Translations under genes and position numbers: made by a program
Part shown: positions 6,103 through 15,400 of the stretch, piece by piece
Layout of the letters: each line of letters opens with the position of its first letter
Position numbering within the stretch: position 1 is the stretch's first letter
Notes under the pieces: model-generated
What the model saw: the letters and a program-made list of their open reading frames with translations, nothing else
What the model was told of the DNA's origin: nothing
The model's database searches: none
DNA from: Alphaproteobacteria bacterium
GTDB lineage: Bacteria > Pseudomonadota > Alphaproteobacteria > Rhizobiales > Aestuariivirgaceae
NCBI GenBank assembly: GCA_024639035.1
Contig: JAHEJE010000026.1
Span: 1-15,682, forward strand
Direction: 5' to 3'
DNA: 15,682 nucleotides

Positions 6103-7923
6103 ATGAACAAGACGCAGCAGATCAACATTGGTTACTTCCTGCTGGCTTTTCTGGCGATCACCCTGATCCAAATCTGGGTTGGGCATCGCCAGGTGGCGCA
6201 GATTTCCTATAGCGAGTTCCAGGACCTGCTGGCCAAGCAGGAGATCGCCGAAGTGGTTGTCACCGAAAACCGCATCACAGGTAGGTTTAAATCCCCCCGC
6301 GATGGGGTGATCGAGTTCTCCACGCTGCGCGTAGACCCAGGCTTTGCCGAAGAGCTCAAGCAAACCGGCGTCGAGTTTGCGGGCGCGACCGAAAGCAACT
6401 TCATCTCCAACCTGTTGTCCTGGGTCGTACCGATGCTCGTGTTCTTCGGCTTGTGGATGTTTGTATTTCGCCGGATCGCCGAGAAGCAGGGGCTTGGCGG
6501 CATGATGAATGTCGGCAAGTCGAAGGCCAAAGTCTATGTCGAGACCGAAACCGGTGTCGACTTCAACGACGTCGCCGGCGTCGACGAGGCCAAGATGGAA
6601 CTGCAAGAGGTCGTTTCCTTCCTGAAGGACAAGGAAAAATACGGTAAGCTCGGAGCCCATGTGCCCAAGGGCATTCTGCTTGTCGGTCCGCCCGGCACCG
6701 GCAAGACGTTGCTGGCACGCGCCGTTGCCGGCGAAGCCGGGGTGCCGTTCTTTTCCATCTCTGGTTCCGAATTCGTCGAGATGTTCGTCGGCGTCGGCGC
6801 CGCCCGCGTCCGCGATCTGTTCGAGCAGGCGCGCAAGGCCGCACCCTGCATCATCTTCATCGACGAGCTTGACGCACTTGGCCGCGCCCGTGGCGGTATC
6901 GGCGGATTTGGCGGCCACGACGAAAAAGAGCAGACACTCAACCAGTTGCTGGCCGAACTCGATGGCTTCGACCCACGCGCCGGCATAGTGCTGCTGGCGG
7001 CAACCAACCGTCCGGAAATTCTCGATCCGGCACTGATGCGCGCCGGCCGGTTCGACCGCCAGGTTGTCGTCGATCGCCCCGATCGCACCGGCCGCGAGGC
7101 GATTCTCAAGGTCCACATGAACAAGATCAAGGCGAGCGAAGATGCCGACCCGAAGAAGATCGCCGGATTGACGCCCGGGTTCACCGGCGCCGACCTCGCC
7201 AATCTTGTCAATGAGGCGGCGATATTTGCCACCCGCCGGAACGGCAAGTCGGTCTCCCTGAAGGACTTCACCGAGGCCGTCGAGCGTATCGTTGCCGGTT
7301 CGCAAAAACGCAGCCGCCTGCTGAACCCGGCCGAACGGGAACGCGTAGCCTATCACGAGATGGGTCATGCACTTGTCGCTGCATCCCTGCCCGGCACAGA
7401 TCCGGTGCACAAAGTCTCGATCATACCGCGATCCATTGGCGCTCTCGGCTACACCATGCAACGCCCGACAGAAGACCGCTTCCTGATTACCACAGGGGAA
7501 CTGAAGGACAGGATGGTCGTACTGCTTGCCGGTCGCGCAGCCGAGGATCTGACCTTCGGCGAGATATCCACCGGCGCGGCCGACGATCTCGCAAAGGTGA
7601 CCGACATCGCCCGGCAGATCGTCACCCGTTTCGGCATGGCTGAAGAACTCGGTCAGGCAGTCCTCGAAGAAGAGCGCTCCAGCTTTCTCGGCAACAACCA
7701 GTTGGCAGTAAGCCAGCGCGATTATGCTGAGGCAACCGCCCGCGAAGTCGACCTCACAGTGCGCAAACTGATCGATGATGCATATGTCGAGGCAAAGCGC
7801 ATCCTGAAGAAACGAGCCCGCGATCTCGCGGCAGGCGCCGAATTGTTGCTGGACAGGGAAACTTTGACACCGGACGAATTCCCGGCCCTTCGCCAGAACC
7901 TGGCCTCACGCGGTGTCCAGTAA
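6103..7923 (+). CDS. ftsH: ATP-dependent zinc metalloprotease FtsH (accessory-type copy)
   Basis: This 606-residue membrane-anchored AAA+ protease extracts and degrades membrane and some soluble proteins. It has two N-terminal membrane segments (about 9-26 and 103-122) flanking a periplasmic domain. The AAA+ module shows Walker A GPPGTGKT (195-202), Walker B IIFIDELD with D254 and E255, and the second region of homology with arginines R313 and R316. The peptidase shows HEMGH (418-422) and the third zinc ligand, probably D495. All catalytic residues are present. It is somewhat shorter than the E. coli enzyme (644 residues), with a short tail. Its setting with stress genes and an FNR-type promoter suggests an accessory copy and not the housekeeping gene, but this cannot be proved from the window. 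The ribosome binding site (GGGA about 10 bases upstream) is weak. A terminator separates it from lon. Confidence 0.96.
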   Translation: MNKTQQINIGYFLLAFLAITLIQIWVGHRQVAQISYSEFQDLLAKQEIAEVVVTENRITGRFKSPRDGVIEFSTLRVDPGFAEELKQTGVEFAGATESNFISNLLSWVVPMLVFFGLWMFVFRRIAEKQGLGGMMNVGKSKAKVYVETETGVDFNDVAGVDEAKMELQEVVSFLKDKEKYGKLGAHVPKGILLVGPPGTGKTLLARAVAGEAGVPFFSISGSEFVEMFVGVGAARVRDLFEQARKAAPCIIFIDELDALGRARGGIGGFGGHDEKEQTLNQLLAELDGFDPRAGIVLLAATNRPEILDPALMRAGRFDRQVVVDRPDRTGREAILKVHMNKIKASEDADPKKIAGLTPGFTGADLANLVNEAAIFATRRNGKSVSLKDFTEAVERIVAGSQKRSRLLNPAERERVAYHEMGHALVAASLPGTDPVHKVSIIPRSIGALGYTMQRPTEDRFLITTGELKDRMVVLLAGRAAEDLTFGEISTGAADDLAKVTDIARQIVTRFGMAEELGQAVLEEERSSFLGNNQLAVSQRDYAEATAREVDLTVRKLIDDAYVEAKRILKKRARDLAAGAELLLDRETLTPDEFPALRQNLASRGVQ

Positions 7924-8090
7924 ACCGAGAATTGGATCGGTGATTTTCAACCGATGACAGCTTTCGGCTCATTGAGTTGCAAGGGGCAGACTTGTGGCAC
8001 GGAGCAAGCAATTCTTGAAATTTCCGAGAGTTCCAGAGAAATTGACGTGGCTTTTGTAATTTCCTTGCTCACACGCGAGTTTAGCGGTGG

Positions 8091-8120
8091 CCCGGTCATG
8101 CCTTCATAACCGGGATTTTT
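8091..8120 (+). terminator. Rho-independent terminator after ftsH
   Basis: CCCGGT (8091-8096) and ACCGGG (8109-8114) form a six-base GC-rich stem. The arms can extend by two more pairs beyond one mismatch, closing a GCCTTC loop. ATTTTT follows immediately. It lies about 170 bases past the ftsH stop and 25 bases before the box for the next gene, so ftsH and lon are probably separate transcription units. Confidence 0.6.
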
Positions 8121-8144
8121 GTGCGCAAACGGACACCCAGGCTA

Positions 8145-8158
8145 TTGACCTCGATCAA
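8145..8158 (+). promoter_or_regulatory. FNR/FixK-type box upstream of the lon-usp operon
   Basis: TTGACCTCGATCAA fits TTGAY-N4-RTCAA exactly. It lies after the ftsH terminator and 64 bases before the lon ATG. The best -10 candidate, TATTAT (8189-8194), is 40 bp from the box centre and not 32, so the class II geometry seen at ftsH is not reproduced. Either another -10 is used or the site acts in a different way. Confidence 0.5.
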
Positions 8159-8221
8159 GGCCAACCCGTCGAGCTGGATCCAGTGTCGTATTATGTATGA
8201 GCAGCTTGCGGTGGAACGAGG

Positions 8222-10684
8222 ATGACAAAACGTCAGCGAAAGCGATCAGCAAAACCCTTGCCGGCATCCAGGCTGAGGTCCATATGCACGGCCAAATCCC
8301 TCGGGTTCAGGACAACCCGCGAAGTTGAACCGATCCAGACGTTGATCGGCCAGGACCGGGCGCTTGGCGCGCTGTGGTTCGGCAGCAGCATCGACCAGCC
8401 GGGCTACAACATGTTTGCGCTCGGGCCGCAGGGTTCAGGCCGGCATACGGCGATTGCCTCCTATCTGAGCGAAAAGGCCGCGGAAGCTGAAGCGCCAGAA
8501 GACTGGGTCTACATCCACAATTTCTCATCGGGGCACCGCCCGCAGGCGATGAAGCTGCCGGCCGGAATGGCAGTGCCGTTTCGCGATGCCATGGCAGAAC
8601 TTGTCGATGACTTGCGCAACGCGATTCCGACGCAGTTCCAATCCGACGAATATCGTGAAAAGCGCCGAGCGATTGATGCCGATTTCGAAGAAACCCAGGA
8701 GCGCGCTTTCGAGGACCTCCGCAAGAAGGCGGAGGCGCAGAACGTCGGCATCCTGAGGACTCCGATGGGCTTTGCCCTGGCACCGATGCAGAATGGTCAC
8801 GTCATCAAACCTGAAGTCTTCAATGCCCTGCCCGAGGTGGAGCGCAAGGACATGGAGTCCAAGATCAGCGCCCTGCAGTCCGATCTGGCGGCAATACTGG
8901 AGCGCTTTCCAATCCTCGAAAAACGACGCCGCGAACAAATCTACAATCTCAATGCCGAGCTGACGGGCATGATTGTCGATGCGTCGATCAAATCGGTTGC
9001 AGATCAGTTCGCCGGTGTTGACGCGATTCAGAAACGGCTCACCGATGTGCGCGCCGATCTGGTGCAGAACGTCGAATTGTTCCTGCAACCCACCGAGGGA
9101 GACGGCAATAGGCCTGACACGCAGAACTTGGCCGCACGGACTCATGAACCGCAGTTCAACCGTTACCTGATCAATGTCATGATCGCCAATGATGGCGACG
9201 GCGACAGCAAAGGCGCGCCACTGGTTGTCGAGGACCACCCAACGCTGGCAAATGTGGTCGGGCGCATTGAGCACATGTCCCAGTTCGGCGCGCTGGTCAC
9301 AGACTTTACGATGATCAGACCGGGTTCGTTACACCGTGCAAATGGCGGCTATCTGATTATCGACGCGCGAAAGTTGCTCACCGAAATGTTCGCCTGGGAA
9401 GCGCTCAAACGGGCGCTGCGCAGCAAGAAGATCACCATTGTATCGGCGGCTGAACATCTGAGTATCACCAGCACAATCTCGCTTGAGCCGGAGCCGATTC
9501 CGCTCAAGGTGAAGGTCGTGCTGATCGGCGAACGGATGCTTTACTATCTCTTGAGCACGCTCGACCCGGACTTCGGCGACCTGTTCAAGGTCGAGGTCGA
9601 TTTCAGCGAGGAGTTGATCCGGTCCGAAGAAAACACGGCGCTCTATGCCCGGCTCATCGCGACAATTGCACAAAACGAGGGGCTACGGCCCTTGAATGCG
9701 GCCGCCGTGGCGCGGCTCGTCGATGAAGCCGCGCGGCTCTCCGAGGATGCCGAGCGACTGTCATTGCGCGTCGGCCGCCTTGCCGACGTGATGCGGGAGG
9801 CCAACTTCTGGACCGGCACGGCAAACCGGCGGCAAATCACAGCGGCAGACGTTGACCGGGCGGTCGAAGAACAGGTCCAGCGCGCCGCGAGAATTCGCGA
9901 TCGCAGCCAGGAGGTGATCGAGCGCGGAATTGTCCTGATCGACACGCAGGATGCAGCGGTCGGCCAGATCAATGGCCTTTCGGTCATCAGCCTGGGAGGC
10001 TTCAGTTTCGGTCGACCCTCGCGGATTACCGTGCGCGTCCGCATGGGGTCCGGCAAGGTCATCGATATCGAGCGCGAAACGAAACTCGGCGGCCCTTTGC
10101 ACTCCAAGGGCGTCTTGATCCTGTCGAGCTTCCTTGCCGCGAACTATGCGCTCGATGTGCCGATGTCTCTATGGGCCAGTATCGTGTTCGAGCAATCATA
10201 CGGTGGCGTCGACGGCGACAGTGCGTCGTCGGCCGAGCTCTATGCACTGCTCTCGGCCTTGGCGGACGTGCCTTTGAAACAATCGTTGGCGGTGACCGGT
10301 TCGGTCAATCAGAACGGCCAGGTTCAGGCAATCGGCGGGGTCAATCAGAAGATCGAGGGTTTCTTTGACATCTGCCTGTCGCGCGGTCTGACTGGGGACC
10401 AGGGCGTACTCATCCCGTCTGCAAATGTCGCGCACCTGATGCTGCGACCGGATGTTGTCAAAGCGGCCGCCAAGGGACGGTTCCACATTTATCCTGTTGA
10501 TACAATCGCTGAAGGCATCGAATTGCTCACCGGCATGCCTGCCGGGCAACGCGGCAAGGATGGCCGGTTTCCAGCCAACTCGATCAATGCGCTGGTCGAG
10601 GACCAGCTGCGGCGGTTTGCCAATGTCCGCAAGCAGTTTGGTGAAAATGGCGACAAGACTGAAAACTTCGCAGGTAAAACATGA
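8222..10684 (+). CDS. Lon-type ATP-dependent serine protease (LonB/COG1067-like)
   Basis: This 820-residue AAA+ protease of the Lon superfamily would be cytosolic, as no membrane segment is evident. The N-terminal part begins LPASRLRSICTAKSLGF and leads to a P-loop, GPQGSGRHT (68-76). This loop has arginine where Walker A usually has lysine, a variant I associate with this family. A helical insert rich in charged residues (about 130-290) follows, then NGGYLIIDARKLL (about 375-387) in the Walker B position. The C-terminal peptidase has the Ser-Lys dyad: S667 in DGDSAS and K710 in GGVNQKIEGF, spaced 43 residues apart as in E. coli Lon. It lacks the classic Lon N-terminal substrate domain. GAGG directly abuts the ATG, so ribosome-binding spacing is unusual. 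The stop overlaps the next start (ATGA), so the stress protein is cotranslated. Confidence 0.92.
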   Translation: MTKRQRKRSAKPLPASRLRSICTAKSLGFRTTREVEPIQTLIGQDRALGALWFGSSIDQPGYNMFALGPQGSGRHTAIASYLSEKAAEAEAPEDWVYIHNFSSGHRPQAMKLPAGMAVPFRDAMAELVDDLRNAIPTQFQSDEYREKRRAIDADFEETQERAFEDLRKKAEAQNVGILRTPMGFALAPMQNGHVIKPEVFNALPEVERKDMESKISALQSDLAAILERFPILEKRRREQIYNLNAELTGMIVDASIKSVADQFAGVDAIQKRLTDVRADLVQNVELFLQPTEGDGNRPDTQNLAARTHEPQFNRYLINVMIANDGDGDSKGAPLVVEDHPTLANVVGRIEHMSQFGALVTDFTMIRPGSLHRANGGYLIIDARKLLTEMFAWEALKRALRSKKITIVSAAEHLSITSTISLEPEPIPLKVKVVLIGERMLYYLLSTLDPDFGDLFKVEVDFSEELIRSEENTALYARLIATIAQNEGLRPLNAAAVARLVDEAARLSEDAERLSLRVGRLADVMREANFWTGTANRRQITAADVDRAVEEQVQRAARIRDRSQEVIERGIVLIDTQDAAVGQINGLSVISLGGFSFGRPSRITVRVRMGSGKVIDIERETKLGGPLHSKGVLILSSFLAANYALDVPMSLWASIVFEQSYGGVDGDSASSAELYALLSALADVPLKQSLAVTGSVNQNGQVQAIGGVNQKIEGFFDICLSRGLTGDQGVLIPSANVAHLMLRPDVVKAAAKGRFHIYPVDTIAEGIELLTGMPAGQRGKDGRFPANSINALVEDQLRRFANVRKQFGENGDKTENFAGKT

Positions 10685-11556
10685 CGACATCACGACAGCA
10701 ACCCGGTCAGTGCAGAATCGTCGTGGGACTAAAGACTGCATCCGACGTTGAGTCACCGGTTTCCGCCGCCGCAATTCTGGCCTCTGCCCTGCAGGCGGAA
10801 GTGGTTGGGCTGTACATCGAAGAAGACGCAATGATGGACCTGGCAGGCTTGCCGTTCGCCTGTGCACTCAGCGCCGGGGCCAGCCGGCCGCAGGCCCTGA
10901 CGCCGGAGTTGATGAAACAGGCGATCTCGCGCGGTGCGGTGACGTGCCGGCAAACCCTTTCGGCGCGCGCCGAGACATCGCAGGTCAAGTGGTCATTCAG
11001 TTGTAAACGCGGCGATGCATTTGAGACCATTCAGGCGTCGCTGGCGACCGGTGATTTTCTGGTCGTACCGAGCCAGCGGCGCGGGTTCGATGCCCACGAT
11101 GTGATGGACGAACTGCGGTCCATCCCCCGTCATGCCCGTGGCGTGGTGGTGGCCGGAAAACAGCAGGGCGCAAGGCCGAAAGGCCCGGTCATAGCGATAG
11201 ACGACGGAGACGCAGCCGGCAACAGCACCGTGCTACTCGCTGCGCGCATTGCCAAGGCAACGAGAGCGCGCTTGATGCTGTTTGCCATTGCATCAAACGA
11301 TCGCGAGGCCGATCGGATCATCCACCGCGCCCACGAAACCATCGGGCCTGCCGCCGAGCTGGAAGTCCATCGGTTTTTCCCCGGTGCAACGCGGTCCATG
11401 CTCGCCGGCCTCATGCACGTCACGCCATCGTTCGTGGTCGCAGACCTGGAAGGCGAGCCCTTCAGCGACGACGCGGCGGCGCTGAGCCTGTTTCGCGCCG
11501 CAAACGCGCCGGTCGTTCTGGTGAAGCCGGTGAACACCGGAACGATCCAGGATTGA
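10681..11556 (+). CDS. Universal stress protein-like, tandem Usp domains
   Basis: This 291-residue protein appears to contain two Usp-like alpha/beta units. The first starts CRIVVGLKTASDVESPVSAA and includes VVGLYIEED and GDFLVVPSQRR. The second starts GPVIAIDDGDAAGNSTVLLA and includes RLMLFAIAS and FVVADLEGE, ending NAPVVLVKP, which is the usual last strand of Usp proteins. The nucleotide-binding G-2X-G-9X-G(S/T) motif of ATP-binding Usps is not clear in either half, so ATP binding is uncertain. The ATG overlaps the lon stop by four bases, which places both in one operon under the FNR-like box at 8145. Usp proteins are commonly induced under anaerobic or energy stress, consistent with that control. 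The similarity is moderate and the fold call is stronger than the functional one. Confidence 0.75.
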   Translation: MTTSRQQPGQCRIVVGLKTASDVESPVSAAAILASALQAEVVGLYIEEDAMMDLAGLPFACALSAGASRPQALTPELMKQAISRGAVTCRQTLSARAETSQVKWSFSCKRGDAFETIQASLATGDFLVVPSQRRGFDAHDVMDELRSIPRHARGVVVAGKQQGARPKGPVIAIDDGDAAGNSTVLLAARIAKATRARLMLFAIASNDREADRIIHRAHETIGPAAELEVHRFFPGATRSMLAGLMHVTPSFVVADLEGEPFSDDAAALSLFRAANAPVVLVKPVNTGTIQD

Positions 11557-11929
11557 CCTCGGTCATGAGCAGTGCACAACGGCAACCATGCTGCTGGTAG
11601 CGGGCCTTGTTGCGCGATATGGATTGCTTGCTCCTACCAATGGAGATATTTGACGCCTGGCAACCTATTGCTATGTCTCATAAACTTTTGAACCGGGCTC
11701 TTAGAAACGCAAGAAGGCTAGTAGCGTTAGTTGAGCAGCAACTGATATCGAAGGAAAGTGGAGAGCGACGGATGGGACACAACGGGGGATCTGTACACTG
11801 CCGCCACGGAGCTAACTCACCCATGATTTATCTTGGCATTCCGAATTGTTCGGCTAAATTCGTCGAATAAAGTTGGTTTCGCTCAACTATCATCAGATAT
11901 TGTTGTGGACGATTAGCTTGAAATTTAAA
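11557..11929. other. Spacer of 373 bases with little recognisable content
   Basis: Between the usp stop and the DUF1810 start I see no convincing gene, RNA, repeat or terminator. Base composition is more AT-rich than in the flanking genes, especially at 11640-11720 and 11820-11930. It holds one doubtful small frame (11673-11870), described separately, and a weak FNR-like match overlapping the usp stop codon. It may mark the right boundary of the stress-gene block. Confidence 0.5.
11673..11870 (+). CDS. Doubtful small ORF with an MGHNGG motif
   Basis: The frame from ATG 11673 encodes about 65 residues. It begins with a basic, helical stretch (RALRNARRLVALVEQQL) and then reads ERRMGHNGGS. MGHNGGP is a short motif that I recall at the ends of many small alphaproteobacterial and prophage-associated proteins. 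Here the usual proline is serine and the following residues look unrelated. A longer reading from TTG 11607 is possible. No good ribosome binding site precedes either start. It could be a real small protein, a decayed end of one, or chance. Confidence 0.25.
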   Translation: MSHKLLNRALRNARRLVALVEQQLISKESGERRMGHNGGSVHCRHGANSPMIYLGIPNCSAKFVE

Positions 11930-12385
11930 ATGGCACCGACTGACGTGCAAACCACCGCAACTTCTGATTTCGGTCACTTCTTAACAGCGCAAGAGCCAGT
12001 GTACGTAACGGTTATGGGCGAGCTCCGCGCAGGCCTGAAACGATCGCACTGGATGTGGTTCATCTTTCCGCAACTGCGCGAATTGGGCCGCTCCCCCACC
12101 GCACTGAAATACGGCCTCGGAGACCTTGAAGACGCGCGAGCCTACCTCGAATACCCGATATTGGGTCCGCGTCTGATAGAGTGCACCGAGGTCTTGCTGA
12201 CTGTGAAAGACCGAACGCTCGAGCAGATCTTTGGTTCGCCGGACAATCTGAAATTCCGGTCCTCGATGACACTGTTCTCCAGAGTGCCCGGGGCACCGCG
12301 CGTCTTTAAGCAGGCCCTGGACAAGTACTGCAACGGCGAACAAGACCCAATGACGCTCGAAATCCTCCGCACCAAAACCCAGTAA
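11930..12385 (+). CDS. DUF1810 family protein
   Basis: This 151-residue protein matches the DUF1810 family from end to end: a DFGHFLTAQEPVY start, ELRAGLKRSHWMWFIFPQL, ARAYLEYPILGPRLIECTE, the IFGSPDNLKFRSSMTLF block and a final CNGEQDPMTLEIL. The function of the family is not known. Members are cytosolic, and some databases call them calpastatin without good reason. I chose ATG 11930 because homology begins about ten residues later and residues from the upstream GTG (11873) do not look conserved. The ribosome binding site is weak and the leader is AT-rich. It converges on the nuclease-helicase gene with 35 bases between stop codons and no clear terminator. Confidence 0.87.
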   Translation: MAPTDVQTTATSDFGHFLTAQEPVYVTVMGELRAGLKRSHWMWFIFPQLRELGRSPTALKYGLGDLEDARAYLEYPILGPRLIECTEVLLTVKDRTLEQIFGSPDNLKFRSSMTLFSRVPGAPRVFKQALDKYCNGEQDPMTLEILRTKTQ

Positions 12386-12420
12386 AGCAACTATGTGCTG
12401 CCGACGCTGGAAAGCTCTCG

Positions 12421-15400
12421 TCAGACTGCGTTGTGAACTTCGGAAAGGGCGCAGACCGTGTTCACAAATCTCATGTCCTCAACAGTGTTGCAGGGTACCT
12501 CGAGCAACCGCGGACTGGCGAATACCAGCGACAGGACCTGCGCTCGCGATATCGCGACATTGATCCGGTTGAGACTGAATAGAAACGCGATGTCGCGTGG
12601 CAGTTCATCGGCAGACGAAGTGGTCATGGACAACAGGCAGACCGGCGCTTCCTGGCCCTGGAACTTGTCGACGGTGCCGATGCGGGCATCGTCCGGGAGC
12701 GCTCTCTTCAGCGCATTGACCTGCGCGTTGTAAGGCGCCACCACGAGAATGTCTTCAATTGTCAGGGCGCGCTCGTGACCATATCTGTCCCTGAAGCGTT
12801 TTCCAATCAACCGATTGATCACCTCGCGGATAGCTTTAGCCTCTTTCCTGGATGTCTGACTGTTACCGTCATGCTCCACCGGTATGAGATGGGCACCCGA
12901 CGCTGGCAGCCCGTCTGCCTGTTCCAGCCACTGGCGTGCAGTCCCTTCGTCACTGCCCAGTCGTCCTTCATAGACGATTTGAGAGATGAACGTGCAGACG
13001 TCGGGATGCATGCGGCGTGTTGTGGGCAGAAAGATGCCGCGGTCTGCCGGCACGGTGTGATGATCGGCCAGAAGATATTTCAGCGCCGACTTTCCGCTTT
13101 CGCCGGGATGGGCGCCCTGGATGGGCTGAGGCAATTGCATCGGGTCTCCAACCAGGAGAATGTTTTTCGCACATGTGCCCATGGCTGCGATATTTGCCAA
13201 CGAAACCTGGCCCGCTTCATCAACGAACAGATAGTCGAAGTGCTGGTCAAACTCAGATCGCGAGAACAGCCATGCTGTCCCGCCGACCAGTGCAGACTCA
13301 TGCAGTTTTTGATCATCGTTCTTGCGTGTCTGATGGATTTGATTGCCCAAAGGGCCGTGCAGTTCGTCGCCGATCTTCTTTGCAACGGTAACGACCTCGC
13401 CCGCCTCTTCGGCTCGTTGAAGAACGGCGAGCAGCAGGTTGTCGATTGCTTTGTGGCTGTTGGATGCAACTGCGATGCGCTTGCCATGGCGGATCAGATC
13501 GAGAATGGCGCAGGAGCTGATGTATGTTTTGCCGGTGCCGGGCGGTCCCTGGATCGGTAGCGTGCTGTGGTCCAGGCAGGAAATGGCTCGAGTGGCTTCC
13601 TCGATCAAATCCTCACCGTTGTTGATGACGAGCGCGTTGGGTTTCCTGCCTCGCAATTCGGGTGCCTTTCGCAGCAGGAATGTTTCAACGGCTTGATATC
13701 GGTTGGTGCCGTCGATGATTGATCCGATCACTTGTTCGATAGCGGCTTCGATCGGCTGGGTATTAAGTGGGCTGGCTGGTAACAGAGACAAAGCCTCAGG
13801 GGCTTCATCAAAGTGACGCGTCGAAAAACTCACCACCGCAGTGCTGCCGTCCAGGTCTAGTTCCCTCAGCATTGCAGTCTTTGGCCCGTCCGGTGTCGCA
13901 ACATTGTATGCGCCTTCGGTCAGTTTCGTTTCCTGTTCCGGAAATGTATACGACCGGACGTGTGACCTCCCATCCCGCTCGGAGGGGCCGTCGGCTTCTA
14001 GTCCGCCCAGGCAATCTAGGTCGTCGATCAGATCATCAAGCTCATTTCCAGTCTTGTCGAAGACCGACCACCAGGCGGGCTTTTTCTCCCGCTCATGAAA
14101 GTGACTGAGATCGAACAGGAGGTTGGCGAAGTCTTCGCCATGGCGCTCTGCGACCGGTTGGAGTTGCTGGCGTAGGGCTTCATCGAGTGTATCGCTTTCC
14201 CGGAATGCATCGGCGTTGAAGTCCGCTGTCTCGGGTCCGCCTGTGCGCCGCCAGGGCATCCCTTCGGGCCTGACTTCTGCAACCAGCCAGTCGCGCAGAA
14301 GTTGCGTCGACCGGCAGTCAAATTCATTGTAGTCGCGGATCTCTTGCAGAAGGTCGTCGTCCTGAGTCTGGCGCCAGTGTTCATAGGCGACGACACTGCC
14401 GCCAGCCGTTTTGACCTCGCCTTCCCGATCGTCGGTATAGAACACCTCGAGGTTTTTCAGCGAGTAGGCCGGCTCCGAGATGTACATGCCCCCGGCAACA
14501 ACCCGGTAGAGATCAACAAACCGCTCCTCTCGCAGCAACTGGTCCAGTGCGGCTTCTGCAATCCGGTGCATGCTCGCTAGGCGGCGCAGCGCGGTGATCT
14601 CGTAGGCTGCATAGTGGTAGATATGGGCGTTGGGGTATTTCTCCAGCCTGTCGATGAAGAACGCCATGAGTTGGCGCAACGCTTCGCCTTCCTGCTGCCG
14701 GTCGTGGGCCCAGAAATCACGAAACACCCACTCGCCATCTTCTGCGAACCAGACGCCATGCAGGTACTCCAGGCCGCCTTCGTAGAAGGGATCTCCCTCG
14801 ATGTCGTAGAACATGTCGCAAGGCGCCGGGGCGGGCAGCAAGGCGAAGCCACGATCTGGCTTTGGGGCTCGTAGCTTGAAGGCGGGCTCGCCGCCGGCGC
14901 GACGGGCTGCCTGCAGCCTGGCCTGGGCCCTGTTCTTCTCCAGCGATGCGGGGGCCAGTTTGAGCACCGCACCTTGACTGTTTGCCAGCCCGGTCAGCGT
15001 TGAGATCCCCGCCGCTTCGAGCTTGCGTCGCTGGCTCTTGGAGATACCGGCGACCAGAACCAGGCTATCGACTTCCTCCCAGTGCTTGCCGCAGTGCTCG
15101 CGCCAGCGGCACAGCTCGCAGGCCCTGACGGGTTCGGGTTTCGTCGGTTCCGGGTCGCGGACAAAGGCCTGAATTCTGTCCCTGACACGCCTGGCATAGG
15201 CGGCATACTCAACCAGCCGCATGGTCCAGCGTTCGCCGTTGCCCAGTTCGAGATGTGCATGTTCAGGGGCGATGCCCTGTATGGTTGCAAGAAGATCGGA
15301 ATACAGGACCAGTTGCAGGACATGTTTGGGATCGGGTCGGCGCTTCAGCTTGGTGTCAACGACCTCGTAGGAGTAGTCACCGAGTTCCGATGGTCGCTCG

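Noticed and set aside
6082..7461. A 459-codon open frame on the minus strand opposite ftsH.
   Set aside because: It is a mirror of the ftsH codon pattern in GC-rich DNA. Its protein shows no family resemblance, while the plus strand has every FtsH motif.
7936..7955. ATCGGT/ACCGAT inverted repeat just after ftsH as a terminator.
   Set aside because: The stem is short and AT-containing with no following T tract. The element at 8091-8120 is a much better candidate.
8525..9274. A 249-codon minus-strand frame opposite the Lon-type gene.
   Set aside because: It lies wholly inside a well-supported gene and shows no recognisable domain.
11527..11540. CCGGTG-AA-CACCGG hairpin as a terminator for lon-usp.
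   Set aside because: It lies within the last usp codons, has a two-base loop and is not followed by a T run.
12775..13560. A 261-codon plus-strand frame opposite the helicase.
   Set aside because: It is antisense to conserved helicase motifs and shows no domain of its own.
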